From Lates calcarifer (taxonomy: Eukaryota; Chordata; Actinopteri; Centropomidae): a stretch of 64,000 nucleotides of DNA. Under the pieces are notes generated by a model. That model had not been told where the DNA came from. It searched no databases and saw only the letters and a program-made list of their open reading frames with translations. The stretch's first letter is position 1; each line of letters starts with the position of its first letter. Shown here piece after piece: positions 1 to 14,100 of this stretch. The DNA lies in contig NC_066838.1 of assembly GCF_001640805.2 (NCBI RefSeq), positions 10,751,132-10,815,131 of the forward strand. The letters run 5' to 3'. Position numbers and translations under genes: made by a program.

Positions 1-1927
1 GCAAATATTCACCCATACACGGCGACTTAAACCAAGGGTTTTCCATATGAAATGCAATCTTTCCTATCACCAGGTCATAATGTGTTATGTGTGAATCTGT
101 TTAAATCCGCCATAATGTGCTGTGTGGACATCAGAGGGTTTGTTTTGGGGAAACCGCCTGGAACAGTGGGTATTCTGAAACAATGCGCCTTACAACTTAA
201 AGGGTAAAATCATTAAAACCATTAGATGACAGAAAAATATCTGGTAATGTAAAGACAACAGCAATATGTTTCAAAATGAATGAAGAATGTGTTTCTTGCT
301 GATAATTTCTCTTCGTATTTCCTATCTATGGTAACAGTGCTGCATGCATTGCCTGAAGTGAATTATACTGGGTGAGAACAAATTTTCATTTAAGTAATAT
401 TTTAAAAGCTTACAGAGAGGAAGTGAGCAGCCCCATATGAGAAGTGAGATAATATTTTGTTATCAAAAAACATGCTCTCTTTATGCTCTTTTCACAAAAA
501 CAAATTGTATAATAAATATTTGGAAATGAGCAAGCAGTACTGAATTGAAAATGCATCACTATACAGGAACAAATAGTACATGACACCCTGTTAACAATAT
601 TACAAATGAGACCGTCAGAGATAACATAATGGAAGTGAAGACATGATGCAAGCAGTTTCTATACAAAGTCAATCCAATCGTGTGTGAGCCCATTCAAATG
701 CAGTCAACTGCTAAACCATGATCTAATTTCATAAATCCCCTGGAACTACAGAAGGACAATTAAGTGGGAAATCGAAAGAGAAGTCACCCCTTATTGTTCC
801 TGTGCCGGCACTGGTTGGGTGTCGCAAACACCACATCCCAATATTGATTCTCCTATTCTTCCATAGAGTTGATGGATGTCCCACAAGCGCCTGTCTATGG
901 GAGTTTAAAATGAGATTACAGATTTTTATCACCTGGCGGCCGGCCAGTCTGCGAGGCTTTGTGATAAGACAAGACTTAAATCTTACAAGGAGAAACATGA
1001 CTTCCACACAGATACAGCGTGGGGAAAAGGTACTGAGGCTATGCAAGATGGTACCAAGAACGTAATGGCTACAAGTTGTTGAAATATCATGATTTTGTTT
1101 ACAAAATGACCATAACACGTTCGCACCATTTTCACCCAGTCTTTTACTCATCAAGATCCAGTCTCTACACTGCACTATGAATACGCACTTAACTTTAAAG
1201 TGAAGCATGTTTAATCCCCAGCCTACCTACAGGTACTGTGAGCATCTCATCTTACCCACAGGTGCTGAAAAAAACCTGTATTATCATATCAAAGGCATCC
1301 TTCTTCACAGGAAAGAAAAATCTGGATTTGATGATTTCAGTCAAGCACATCCCTACAGGGCCTTGTGGGCAGACATCATCAATGCATAAACTGCAAAATA
1401 ATGGAGAGAGAAACCATAAAAATCCTTCATCAAGGGCCATTAAAAGCTTTCTCAGAATATGGGCCATAAGTCCAGTGTTGGTGAGGGAAAAATCACCTCT
1501 CCCTGAAAGGTGGTATAAATCTGTGCGCGCCCTGGCCCATGTTAGCCCCTGGCACAATAAAGAGCTTGTCAGAAATGAACTACTGGTAATAGGTTAATTT
1601 ACTACCACATTCCACTATATGATGCAGTTATATATGAGCTCTAATAAAAGCTACAGATTGCATGACAACAAATAAAACTTTTTGGTTAGACTCACAGCAA
1701 AGCTGCCCTTTGATTCTGCAAGATTTTCAATCAGGCTCAGGAGTAGTGAATCTCTGAGGCTATGAATCAATGGGTAGAAGATTTGGTAAAAGTCTATAAA
1801 TGTACATGATATGTTAGGAAGACGACTGACAGGTTGAAGGCACAAGATATTTTCTTGTTCCCCAGAAAAGAAGTGTGAAGTAAGGTAAGTTCTAGATCAA
1901 AGAAAGCGAAACCGTCCTCCTACTCAC
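1..1927. other. Intron 8 of the contactin gene (partial)
   Basis: This is AT-rich non-coding sequence downstream of exon 8. I looked for the next contactin exon (start of Ig4, expected to carry a WEC motif) on the minus strand and did not find it. Open frames at 729-1208 and 802-1065 lie on opposite strands over the same bases and resemble nothing known to me. No clear repeat was recognised. Confidence 0.7.
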
Positions 1928-2112
1928 CATAGAAAGACAGCTTTCCTTTAACCGAGTTTCTTCCTCGGCTGTTTTCAGCTACACATTCATATATCCCCGC
2001 ATCCTCCTGCTGGAAGTAAGGGATCTCTAAAACTCCGCTGGCTTTATTTATGTCCACCTTCCTGCCAAAAGAGGCTCCATCCACTCTTCTCCAGCTGATG
2101 GTTGGCACTGGG
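1928..2112 (-). CDS. cntn6: Contactin exon 8: body of Ig3
   Basis: This exon is 185 nt, with acceptor atgcctttag above 2112 and donor gtgagt at 1927 downward. It encodes residues 256-317: [12 protein letters not shown] with W263, [19 protein letters not shown] with C299, then AENSRGRN and a terminal FY strand. It exits after the first base of a codon. The next exon, expected to start Ig4, was not found between 1 and 1927 and is presumably beyond the window edge. Confidence 0.97.
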
Positions 2113-5100
2113 CTAAAGGCATGAAAATATAACACACAGCAAGGCCAGGAAATGAAAAATACTCCTGCAGATAGTTTTATCTGGGGATTTAGCTTAACTG
2201 AAAACACATACAGTACAAGATACCAGTGAGTACTAGAAAACACTGATAAAGCAAGTCGATGTTAAATTAATCTGAAACTGGTGAGTGTGTCTTCTCTGTA
2301 TATTCTGGGTGTACAGAACAAGGAGTCATTAAAATATGAAATCTGCTGCTCTCAAAATCTGTTCACAAGGGTCTCCACGCATTACCATGCAGCTTAGACT
2401 GGTACAGTAAACAACTAATGGCATAGTTATGACTGTGATATAATAACACTCAGTGGGACGTACTTTCCAAGCGCAAAACATTCCAGTTTGACAGTTGAGC
2501 TCTTAGCGACGGGGACAACTTCAGGGAACTGAACTTCGATCTTTGGCTCGTATTCACCCATCACACCTGGAGTAACACAGAGAAACACAGAATTGATGCT
2601 GCACAAGTCTGAAGGGAAATGTTTTCAATTTAAGGCTTGAAAAGGTCACAAAGAAACAAAATCAAAACAAAGTTTAGGCCGTGACTGTGCTAGTAAAAAG
2701 ATTTTATTTTATTTTTTTTTGAAATCTTGGTTTTCTTTGTACTGCGACTGAGGGCTCAGGAGGAAATGTCTACATTTGACTTTTCTTACCACTCTGGCTT
2801 ATGATTTAAACACAATCTCTAAAATACGTGAAAAGCCTATATTGTTGGTCTACATAGCATCAAACATCTCCCAGGCGTAAAAACTGTCTTGTTTCAACAT
2901 GGAAGAAAATGATGAAATTATGCAAATGCCTGTTGCCTCATGAGGTTTACATCTGCACTCCCAGGTTTCTTTTTTCCAAATCAGTCAGCCAGATTAACAT
3001 CAACTTCAAAGAAAAAACTCTGACAATGTGATCAGTCAGACTGTTTAACCAAGAGACTCACTGCTTTTTCGGGCATATTGAGGAGCAAGACCATGCAGTC
3101 TACTTCTATATCAACACAGAACAGTGAGCAACAGTTTCATTTTGTAAGTCAAGTCACAGACATAAATGAGTAACAGATGACTCAGTTCGCTGGCAACAGT
3201 TCACCAGCAGCTGGCAAAATTGCTGTTCTCTTTAACTTTTTAAAACTTGTTATTTTGCCAGGCTATAGCTAATTAAAGTCACTTCACTTGCAATTTGAAA
3301 GTTGCACGGTCTCAACATTTTTATTGCAAAACAGGAATTCACAACTCTGCCTCTGTTTTGCACTCTCTGTATAGTTCAGTAAGGGTGGTACTTTCTTACC
3401 ATCAACCCGCAGCACTAGGGGAGTCGGCGGTCCTTGCACGCTGTTTTTGGTGACGGTGTTGGTGACCACACAGGTGTAGTTGCCCACATCCGAGGGTTCC
3501 ACCTTGGCGATGTAGAGATTGCCCGTCTTTTGGGACACAAATCGTCTTGTGTCCTGGATGACAAATGACGGGTACTCGTTGAAGATCCATGTGAAGGTAA
3601 GCTCTGTGAACAAAGTCAGGGATAATATGAGGCTTGCAGGGAGCAAGTAAAAAAACACACTGTATTTAAACATAATCTATACCCATGTACAGATGATGTG
3701 TGCTTCGTCAGCAGTCTCAGCACTTCAGTTTGAGTAGATGCCTTCAGGGATAAAGCAATTAGTGGATTGGACTGGTTACCTTCAATGATTAGAAATACAA
3801 TTTATAAGAATAATTAAATGCCCTTTATATGGGAAAAGTTTCATACATTCACTGTGATCATGCTGAGAGATTGAATGACTGGCTTTTCTCCACAGTAGTT
3901 TAAAATACTATGAGTTAGGATTTTAAAACTGGAAAAGACTCATAATAACTCTTAATGATCATCAGAGTTCACATTACTAAATTGTCTACCAGGAATGTGA
4001 AAAGCTTATGTTTTTCTTGCCAGAGTTCTCTGCCTTAAAATAATATAAATGTGTAATTGTATTACCATTGTATCATTAAATTATGCCTTATTTTATTTCA
4101 GCTCATATTCTTTCTTTCATCTACCTTCTTTTTTCATACCTCTTCTCGGGATTTATTATTTAATAAGAATTTATTTAAGAATACAGTGGGGGAAAAAACA
4201 AAACAACAGCAACAAGCACCTCCCTTTGTGGCTGTCATGTAGCAGCAGAGGACTTTAAATCACCCCTGAAGCTATACCTCCTGCATAAAAAAGTGTATAA
4301 TGTCCAATAAAACCAATGTACTACAGGATCATGTTATTCAATATTGTACCACCTATCCTACTATTCATCATCCATGATAACAAGTTTCTGTGAAAGACTC
4401 CCAGTACTATCAACCAAATGGAGTGCAGTCAGAGCAGCTTTGCACTAACAATCAGCAACATTATAAAAAGGAATGATGGTGTTTTGACATATTGACACAA
4501 GGATAGATTGCTCTGGACCATATTGCATCCCTGTCCCAAAAGCAATCTTGGCCGTTGGTAAAAACTTGTCTAAGCGATGACTCTGCACTACAGTACAGGG
4601 AATAATTGAGACGTGAGTTGGACACTCATCTACTGACTCAGTATTCTTCACTTCTGCTCTTTAGGGGGCAAGAGGATGTGTGGGCCTTGACATATTACTG
4701 CAAACCTTGCGAATCATGACGTGACATTGAATCTTGAGAATGTGTGATGTCCATGTGACGATGCTCCTTTTTACCAAGTACAGAGTAGGTGTTTTTATGT
4801 GGGTTGGACCTAAAGAGGACAAACTGACCTTGTGATTATCCCAAGAACACAAAATTGAAACTTGGACCACACAGTGGAATCCCACCTGTCTCTCTGTTTT
4901 GGGCCAAAGATGCTTTCCAGAGAGCCACATTTAAAATTTAATAAAGTGTAGAAACCTTGCAATATTTGAAATCTTTTACAAACACTGTGGAACAGTTTGA
5001 CATTTTGAAAAAATATTCAATCTATTTTTAAGAGTTAGATTAGAAAACCAATACCAACCTATCTGTGCATAAGAGAGACATGAAGCTAGAGCGAGGAGAC

Positions 5101-8100
5101 CATTAGCTTAGCTTAACTCAAAGACTGGAAACAGAGGGATATAGCTTACTCAAGTCCCTCTGGAGTTTAAAAAAAAAAAAAAACTCACTACTAACACCTC
5201 TGAAGTGCACTAATTATTTATCTGTTATCTTCTGTTTGTTTACATAAAATACTTGTTTATTGCATTGAATGCATGTTTAATTCATGGTTTTACAGAGGAT
5301 TATATGTCAGACTATTTCATAACTGGTCGCAGTCACATCATGGAGTCTTGTACTCAGCCTTGTTTGTATTTTTTCACTTCAGTTTTTGTAGAAACTAGGC
5401 AAATGAGATAAAACACATTAACTAGTGAGCTTTAGAGGTGCTGGTAGGTGGATTGTTTTTTGTTTGTTTTTTGTTTGTTGTTGTAGTTTGTTACCAGTCT
5501 TTACCCTGTGATAAACTAACCATCTCCTGGCACTAGTTTCATATTCAAGGAACAAATATGAGAATGAATCAGTCTTTGAGTTTTCAACGTGTATCTCTTG
5601 TGGTTTCTCCTACCATGAACTGTGATTTGTATCAACCCATAACTTTTTGGCTTGATCCATCCGACACACGCAGGGAACAGCTGTAACATCCTCCTCTTGC
5701 CTAAATAATATATCCCAGCTCTCATCCTGACAAGGTTATTTATAATTAATGTGTGTTTTTGAAACAATACCTTCCAATGGTGCAGGGCGCGACAAACTAG
5801 AACAACAGCAAATAAGAGGTTACTAATTGGTTAGTTAAAGATTCATGGTGAGAAACAGGAAGCAGGAAATAGGAAGTGGAAAGCACCATTGGTTGTGCTT
5901 GATGATTTGACTTGAGAGCCTTCTGCGGATGGGCGGTAATGGAATAATGCAATCATGAGTGACAGTGAGTGGCAGATTTTCATTGTGGTTCCATTTAGCC
6001 CTTGTATAATGAACAGGCAACATCAATTCCCCCTTAATGATCTGAGAGAGGGAAAGAGAAATGGAACATGACAGGCCAAGGACATACTGAATCCAGAGAG
6101 GGTTTTTGCACGAGTGTGTATTGTACCAAAGAAAAGTATATGCACAACTTGTGTCAAAGTTTATGCTCGCAAGTCTGTTCCCTGGACAGTAACAGCCATT
6201 AACCAGGGCTACCTATCTGTATTCATAACACACAACAAGTTCCTGCAAATGGCTTAGGCCACGCACATGGGAAAAATCCCTGCAAGCTATGTGTGTTGTT
6301 ACCAGCCAGCGAGCAGCCTCTGTTTTGGGGCAGATGCACTGGATAGGGAGAACAAGTGATTTCAGCCTTGAGTAAATCTAAAAGGCCCTTTTCCATTAGC
6401 AAAAGGAGGTCAGATGCATTAGATCCTGGACGAACCACAGTCATTCAGACGCTCTCAAAGCAAAAGACAACGCATGAAGACATCTAATGCAAATACAGTA
6501 CAGCACAAGCGAAAGAACGCTGCTGGAGCTCCTCTCGGATACTTGACAATATTTTGGTCATTCTTTAAGTGCAACTTCAAACTGCCTCACAGTTTTAGAG
6601 CATCCTGGCCACACCAACTTCCTGAAGCTGTCTTGAGGGTTTTGAGGCATCGTTAAGATTAAATAATGGCTTCCTGAATCATGCATGGGATATTGAAATC
6701 CTTTAAAGGGGAGGTGAGGCAGATCCTTGTCTAAGGCAGCATTGTGCTGATCATGAATTATGTCCTGTCACCCTTTATGGGAGTGTGTTTCTCACTTTTC
6801 TAACACTGTCAGAGTTGAATGCCAGTCAGGATTTTCTTTGTTTCAAATGTGCAACAATGCAGTCACAGTGCTGTAAATATAGCACTGCATGCCATTATTT
6901 GTCTGAGCATATTCATGTATTTGTCACACATTCCTAACATATCCATATAATTCCCATGAATGTATGTCACATATGCCAGGATCTTTTCAGTGTTTTTTAT
7001 TCTTATTTGTCAGTCTTATAGTCTCTTTGTTCAAGTGGGAAAATATTCAGTAACATGTCTCTGCTAAACATAATTCAACTCAAGCTACATTTCTGATAAT
7101 ACAATTTTTAAATTTAGACTCATACTTGTATTTGCAATACAGTATTAATACTGCCTGATACTTGAACTTCAAGATATGACACTGGTAATCCAGTGAATTA
7201 AGTGATCAAGTACAGTATATCCATTCATATTTGTAGTCAAAATCAGGGTCTGAATGAGGACAAGAGAATGTGAATGTAAAGTGTGTGGGTGATGTGTGAG
7301 CATGTAACTAAATCTAGACGGATACATCATTACCATAGCAGATATGGTCAGGCTAGCCTTTCAGCAAAAATGTTTGAAAATTGGATATGATTCATCCTAA
7401 AGCACATCTCAACATCCTCAACATCTCCATCAATAGGCATAATCTACACTGACAGCTGCTGAAAATATTGTGAGAAAATGGATCATTCCAAACACTGTGC
7501 TAGTCCAGAGAACAGATATGATCTATCACAACAAGGAGGGATGAAGGGGCTGTTGGCGTAAATAAAAGCAGTCTGTACATTACTGGTCAGCTGGACAAAA
7601 GCAGGCTCTGGCTGTGCGTTTTTGATGTGAGGGAAAACAGCAGGGAAGCGAACTGACCCAGTTGGAATGGTTTTGAACATGATTAGCAATTACTCACCAT
7701 TCACCCAATTATTGTTGACAGAGTGAATTAATAATGGATACTGGACTTTCCTTGCATTTTATGTTATTATATCAGTGTGTGTTTCCTTCATTAATCAGTT
7801 CTGAACAAAATTTGTGTCTGTCTCCATAAAATACTGCACCTCAGTTGTACTTCTTTGTGTCTTAGTCTATAGCATCATTCTTAAATTATTATGTATGTTA
7901 ACAGTTTTTTACCAAGGCAGCTGTGGGTTGATGGTGCACTGTTAAAGATTGTACCTGGGAAAAGACAGATGTGTGTTTTTGACAGGCTCATAAAGCTGCC
8001 ACTTAAATTGGCTAATGTTGTACAAAATCAGCTTTGGCTATGTGACATGTAATATTAATAACTTAATCATGCACACAGTCTACATGTAATTTTATTTCCA

Positions 8101-11100
8101 GTGGTGTTTTGAGGATCATTTGACAAAGTGGGGGAGACGACACCGTTTGTCACATTTACACTTATGTAAAAGTTCTAAACATGCTTGTTATTTGTATTAG
8201 CAGGAGCTCCATCTTTAATCTGAACTATAAACACTTATTATCCATGTTTGTGTATGTTCAGCATTGTATTTTGTAAGTTACACATTCAGGTTTTATTCAA
8301 TGATTATAGTGAGTTTTCTTGCCAAAATGGCGAGGAATGTTTGAGTCTTGTTTGTACTGATAATGTTTATTGACAGAAGTAATGGTGACATATTGAGACA
8401 ACCGTGAGAGATGTATGGTTTTGCCTAAGGTTATCAGTTAAGCCAAGTTTGTTACTTAGTTTACTGTTACTTATTTGTTGTTTTTTCTTTATACTTGCAA
8501 CAGTACACATGTACTTTGGTTTCACTGTGTAAATAGAATTTTGTTTTTCTTAACCCTGCCTCCTACTACCTTCCTAGACCCTCTGGCCAGGCTGCCTCAG
8601 ACTGTCCTTTAATGCATGGGCCAACATTTATATACTTGACCTTCTAGCACAGAGAAGTCAGAGGAGTTTTGTAGATAATCAAATAATGGAGCAGGCAGAA
8701 AACACAATTGCTGCCCATCATGCATAAACATAAATCTGCAGTTATCAAATCTGAAATCATAATACAATATTTTCATGTAATGAGAGATAGCATTTACTCC
8801 AGTGTGAGTACAACGTGAGTTTATGTGGCTCAGTTGTGTTAAAAGTATTAGATTTGTGTTTTCTCTGCACCTTGAATAATGAAATAATGATGGGCCTACA
8901 GATTTTATGTTACTGTGGATGTAGTTATCATTCCTCCTTAAGAGCAGGTAAAGACCTTGTTTCAGATTGGATGTGACAGATATGGGCCAGGTGCAGTGTA
9001 ACAGTGTGGGTTACTGACAACAACCCCTCCAGGTCTCTAGTCCCAAATGATCAGTGTCATCTTGGAGGGTAGTCCAAAGGGAGTTTGGAGTCTAAATAAA
9101 AAGAACTAAGTTTCGGTAACAAATGACAGACAAGATGAACATGAATTATTGAATAGAACTGCTGAATAAATCTATCTACATTTCCCCAAAGACGAGAACA
9201 TCAAGACTCAGATATGATATTTCCAGTGATTTAGTCAAATTTTTACTCAAACACACTGTGGCATACATCTTGGTAAACATTTGTGAAGTGTGATTTTGTC
9301 AAATATGCAAGATCTCAGTCGCAACAAAGCAGCTGAAGTTCTTGGACAAAGTCCAACATCAGAGGCTGGGGGAATCTCCTCAATGTTATGAAAATTAGTT
9401 TCTTAAGCGAGAGGTTACTTTTTTATCCTAATTTAAATGAAATAGTGTCCTCAAATCCCCTTATTGCGCAAGAGTACAACACAAACAGAGGACACAGAAT
9501 GTAGAAACCCTGCTGGTTTAACCATCTGTTAGTTGAAAGGGAACACAACACATTTTATCACCCATAAAAGAAAAAAAAAAAAATCTGTGCAACTGAAAAA
9601 ATAACACACCACATGTGGGAGAATGAAATAACAGAGATCATTCACATGATTAGGAGGTGAGTTCCAAAGGTTTTTAAATGTCACACACACTGTCAAGTAT
9701 CTCACAGGGGTGAAGCTCCCACCTGCTGTTAATGTAAATAAAAAGGGATTCATCATCAGACATGTCTCTATGCTTTAAAATGCAGGTATGATGTTCACTT
9801 TATAAGCCTTATGACTTCTGGACAAGGTCACTCAACATTTCGAGTCCTTTCCTGAGCCATGCAGCAGCACTCCTGAATAATACTTGAGGTCTGAAAATGT
9901 GAGTATAAGTAGTTGCCTAAAGTCAAAACCCCCCGTGACCTTGTTCTTCTATGTAATACAAAAATCTCTCAAATTGAGGGAGAAAAAAAAAAACTTTTGG
10001 ATTTTCTTTCATACTTGTCATTTAACACCCTGTCATACCCATGCCATACTGTATATATATAAATATAGCACACATAACTGCCGCCAGGAAAAAAAAATTG
10101 CTTTTGGCAAAGATGTTAATTCTGACTGAAATTGTCTGTTTGGCAACCTGTACTTGGCACACTCTGGTAACATTAAATTTTAATCAAGACTGAATCACTT
10201 TTTAATTTATATGTTCTGGCTTCAGTTTGCCAAAAATACAAGGATTGTTCTCACACAAAAGAGATAGGAAATTAGCAAATGAATCACTTGCTCTCAAACA
10301 GTTACCACCTGTAGATATTGAAATTCATGCTTTGTACACGTGTGCTGCCACTATGCATGACGAACTAATTAAATAATACTGCAACTACAATATTGCATAC
10401 AATGTACAGTATATAGTACAGTATTCATTAAACATGTATATAATACAAATTATTTTCTTGACTCTAATGTGATTTAAACGTGAACGTTTCCAAGTGAATA
10501 AATGATTACTGTATGTTCCCTCCTCCTCTTTTCAATGTCAACTCATTTCTGTGCCCATCACTAAAAAGATGGCTACCCTAAAAGGTTGTCCAGGGAGTGC
10601 TACAGCGCCTTGTCAACACTCTTACATCAAGGAAGCAATCTTCTTCTTCCAAACTGTAAACATTAGCCTGGTGCATGCAGGATTGCCTTCAAAACAGACA
10701 AGGCATCATGCTTCTAGAAAGAAACCAGTCAGAATTTTTGAACATGGGACATCATCCTGACTAAACTGGTGATGTTTTCTTATGAATGATGAATAAACTA
10801 TTGAATTTAAATTGCTGTGCCCAGATTTTTCAAAATATTTTTGGACACTGTCATGACACTGCTACTATAGCTCCAACACTCCTGACAATGCTGCTGTTTT
10901 GTTTTTAGCTGGCTGAAATGTGTGTTGGCATTTGGGCACCTTGTACCGGGAAAAGTGTCTTTAAAAAAGCCTTTACACTATGAGGCTGCCAAATGTAAGC
11001 ATATGGCTCATTGTTCCAGCATTTCTTGTCAACACAAGGTGAGATGTCTCATATTAACATATAAAGAATAAAGCACTACAAATGTACAAATGTAGGCCTA

Positions 11101-14100
11101 CTGTTGGTTTAGTGACTGTGATAAAAACACCTCATACTATTCTCATTGCAGCAGTTAGCAGCAGGTTTACTCAAAGAGAAGCTAAATGTAGTTTGTGCTA
11201 AGTATGTCCATACAGTATAACATCCAGCAGCCAAAACTTTGGCTAAGTACACAGGTTTTTCAGTTTGTTCACTGATTCTCAGTAGCACACTGTGTAACAA
11301 TTTAACAGTGAGCTTGTTTCATTTGTTTTTACATAATCATAACATTACATTGTTTTCAGCAGAATGGCATATTTTTGGTTTTAGGTGTGCCATTATTGAG
11401 ACTGGGAAAAGTGTCCAAAATCTGAATCACAACCCTAATGTGAACATTTCTGTTGTCATTATATACTAAATTCATGCAATCTTTGACACCCCAAACTTCA
11501 TATTATTGAGTGAGTCTACGTTCAGAGTCAACTGAAATGAATACGTACAGTGCAAAAATATCACTATACTCTTTAAAACTGATCTTTAAAAATAATGGCA
11601 GTATATTACAGAAGAGAATTAGATTCAGCCTTGCTGGCTGGAAGAGCAAAAAGCCAATCTTCAGACCCCTGTGTAGAAGTTAATAGCACTGGATGCTAAA
11701 CTCCCATTGATAATGTCATGGAAGCAAAGGGCTGATGTGAGGCAAACAAAGCACCTTCAGAGAGAGGCTCCATTACTCAGCCTGGCAGGGCCCCAGCCAC
11801 AGACAGCCTCTCCATTCTGCATGCCAAAGTTTTTCCTCGCCCCCACTGAAAATCAGGCTCAGAGGCCAGAGTGTCCCAAAGTAAAAATGACTCACTCCAC
11901 TGACCTCAACAATACAAACAAACAGCCAGGAGATCTGAGGGGGAGAGCACAAACATGACTTCCACTTTGTCCAGATAAACAGCAGATGAAGAATCAGAGA
12001 AGTCCATACTTCTGTGTAAAACTGATAGTGACTCTTCACTGATGTTGAGTGTTTGTTGATCTACGGCACCAACGACTGGTTGGTAGAGATTAAAATATAT
12101 ATCTTCATATGAGGCAAAAACTTACCTCCAGAGTGGGGTGGTGGGCCACACAGTAAGACCACTCCTTGACCTTCACGAACCCTCACTGGATTTCTTCTCT
12201 GTGTCTTGAAGTTCTCCAAGTCTGTTTACCACAACACAAACACAATAAAGCAAAAATAATCAATTCATTCTTCTCATAAGCACACAGGCAGCAAACAGGA
12301 CATGCCTAGCTGTTTACAGAGATAAAAATGCACTGCAAGTCATATCTGTGGTTGCTCAATAATTTCATATCTAGAAAGAGCACAGCTACTGACCAGAGTT
12401 TAACGGTGAGATATGATGCAGAACTTTTGCATATTTTCATGAAACACTCATGCTATGTTTGCATAAATGCAGACATGGTGCTGTAAAGTCCTGAACACTT
12501 CTGACTGGAGCAGAAAGCAATTCCTCAAGTATAAGTCACACATGAGTGAATTTAATTGGAAGTGCGTATTGTTATCACTTTCTGTGTTTCATCCACTGCA
12601 CACAGACCAGCAACAATTAAATGACTAAGACTGAAACATCATTTGTATGGAGACCGATTACTTGTTGACAACCTGCTGAGAGAAAGCAAATACAGACAGC
12701 AATCCTTGAACACTTTGCCTTTTCTTGCCTGCTGTGGCTCTTGGCGATATCGCAGGCAGCGCAGCCAAATATGCGGCTGCTGTATAATGACATAATCAAG
12801 ACTGAATTCAGAAACAGAGAGGAAGAATGCAAGACTGACACATCCTGTGTACAAGCACAGCAGGATGACCCTCTGCATAATAAATAAAGGACGTGATCTT
12901 TGTAGATCCTGTGAGTAATGGAAAGATTGCATCCAGCAGAACAGCAATACATTATCACAACTGAAAGCAGCTTTTTTCCCTTTGGTTCACAAATTATTAT
13001 GTGTGAAGCCCCTGTATGACTTCACAAATTAATTAGTGGATCATTAAGTTCTTTTCATATTTGGTGCAGACAGATTGAGTGGATGCTTCAGTGGCCAAGT
13101 CTTAATCTATGGCTGATCCATGGGTAATGCAAAAATAACATACAGCCTCTCTGTGCATCAACAGATTCAGCACAGTGATAGTCCCCCTGGACCAGCAAGA
13201 CATCTATAGATCCATCTAGATCTGATAAAGCTCCTAAGCAAATATGAGAAATCTGCTAATTTACTGCCATCTCTTTTTATGCTGTGCATTCCAGAAAGGC
13301 TTGTGGAAGCAATCATTATCAGTATAACTTCACATGTCATCACATCTTAATGCTGTTTATCACTGGATACATTTAAAAAAATCACAGCAATAAAAATGTT
13401 AGTTACTTGTTTGAATGAGCTCTCTTTCCAAGCTAAAATTCCAACTGCGCTCAAACTATGGCTTTGGCACTGTTGCAATACCCAATGCTTAGTAAACACC
13501 ATAGTTCTCAGATATTAATAAACCAGTATTGGAAACCCAGAGAGACAGAGATAAAATTATCTTTCCCCTGGCTGATCCAAATTTCTAAGTTTTATCTTAT
13601 TTTATCTGATTTATTTAAATATATTGAGAATTGCCAACTGATTAAATACAACTGAGGTGTCCCAATAAGCCATGAGAGTGTGACAGCGAGCCAGCAGGAA
13701 CAAAGCCAGAACCCTGAAACTGAAGTGGTTAAATGGAATTCAGCCATCATCTTTTTTATCATTTAGACAGGTGCCTTTCCCACTGTGACATATCAAAAAA
13801 AAGCTACAACTGTTTTTCATTCAAAACCACAAATGTCAAACTGCTGGTGGTGCTATGCAGGAAAAGTTGGTTAATCACCAAAGTCATTGGGATTCATCGT
13901 CTGTAGACCATAAATATCTGTACCAAATTTCATGGCAATCCAACTGTATGTAACTACATTCTCCATGACCATGTAAAAATGTTTTAAAGGGCACCTTCAT
14001 CTGACTTCACCTATGGGTTCAGACTCTTTATTCATTAAGGTAAACAAAGGGAGGGTTTTTCCTTACACCATCTCTAGGCCATCGCTATGCCACCACGGCT

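Larger units (their letters stand above)
3604..12125. other. Intron 5 of the contactin gene (8.5 kb)
   Basis: This is non-coding sequence between exons 5 and 6. It contains the two opposed repeat copies at about 4.99-5.59 kb, listed separately, short A and T tracts such as 9567-9583, and otherwise unremarkable AT-rich sequence. No reading frame shows recognisable protein similarity. Confidence 0.8.

Noticed and set aside
729..1208. 159-codon open frame on the minus strand in intron 8
   Set aside because: It has no recognisable motif, overlaps another open frame on the opposite strand, shows no contactin similarity, and sits in intronic sequence. Chance is the simplest explanation.
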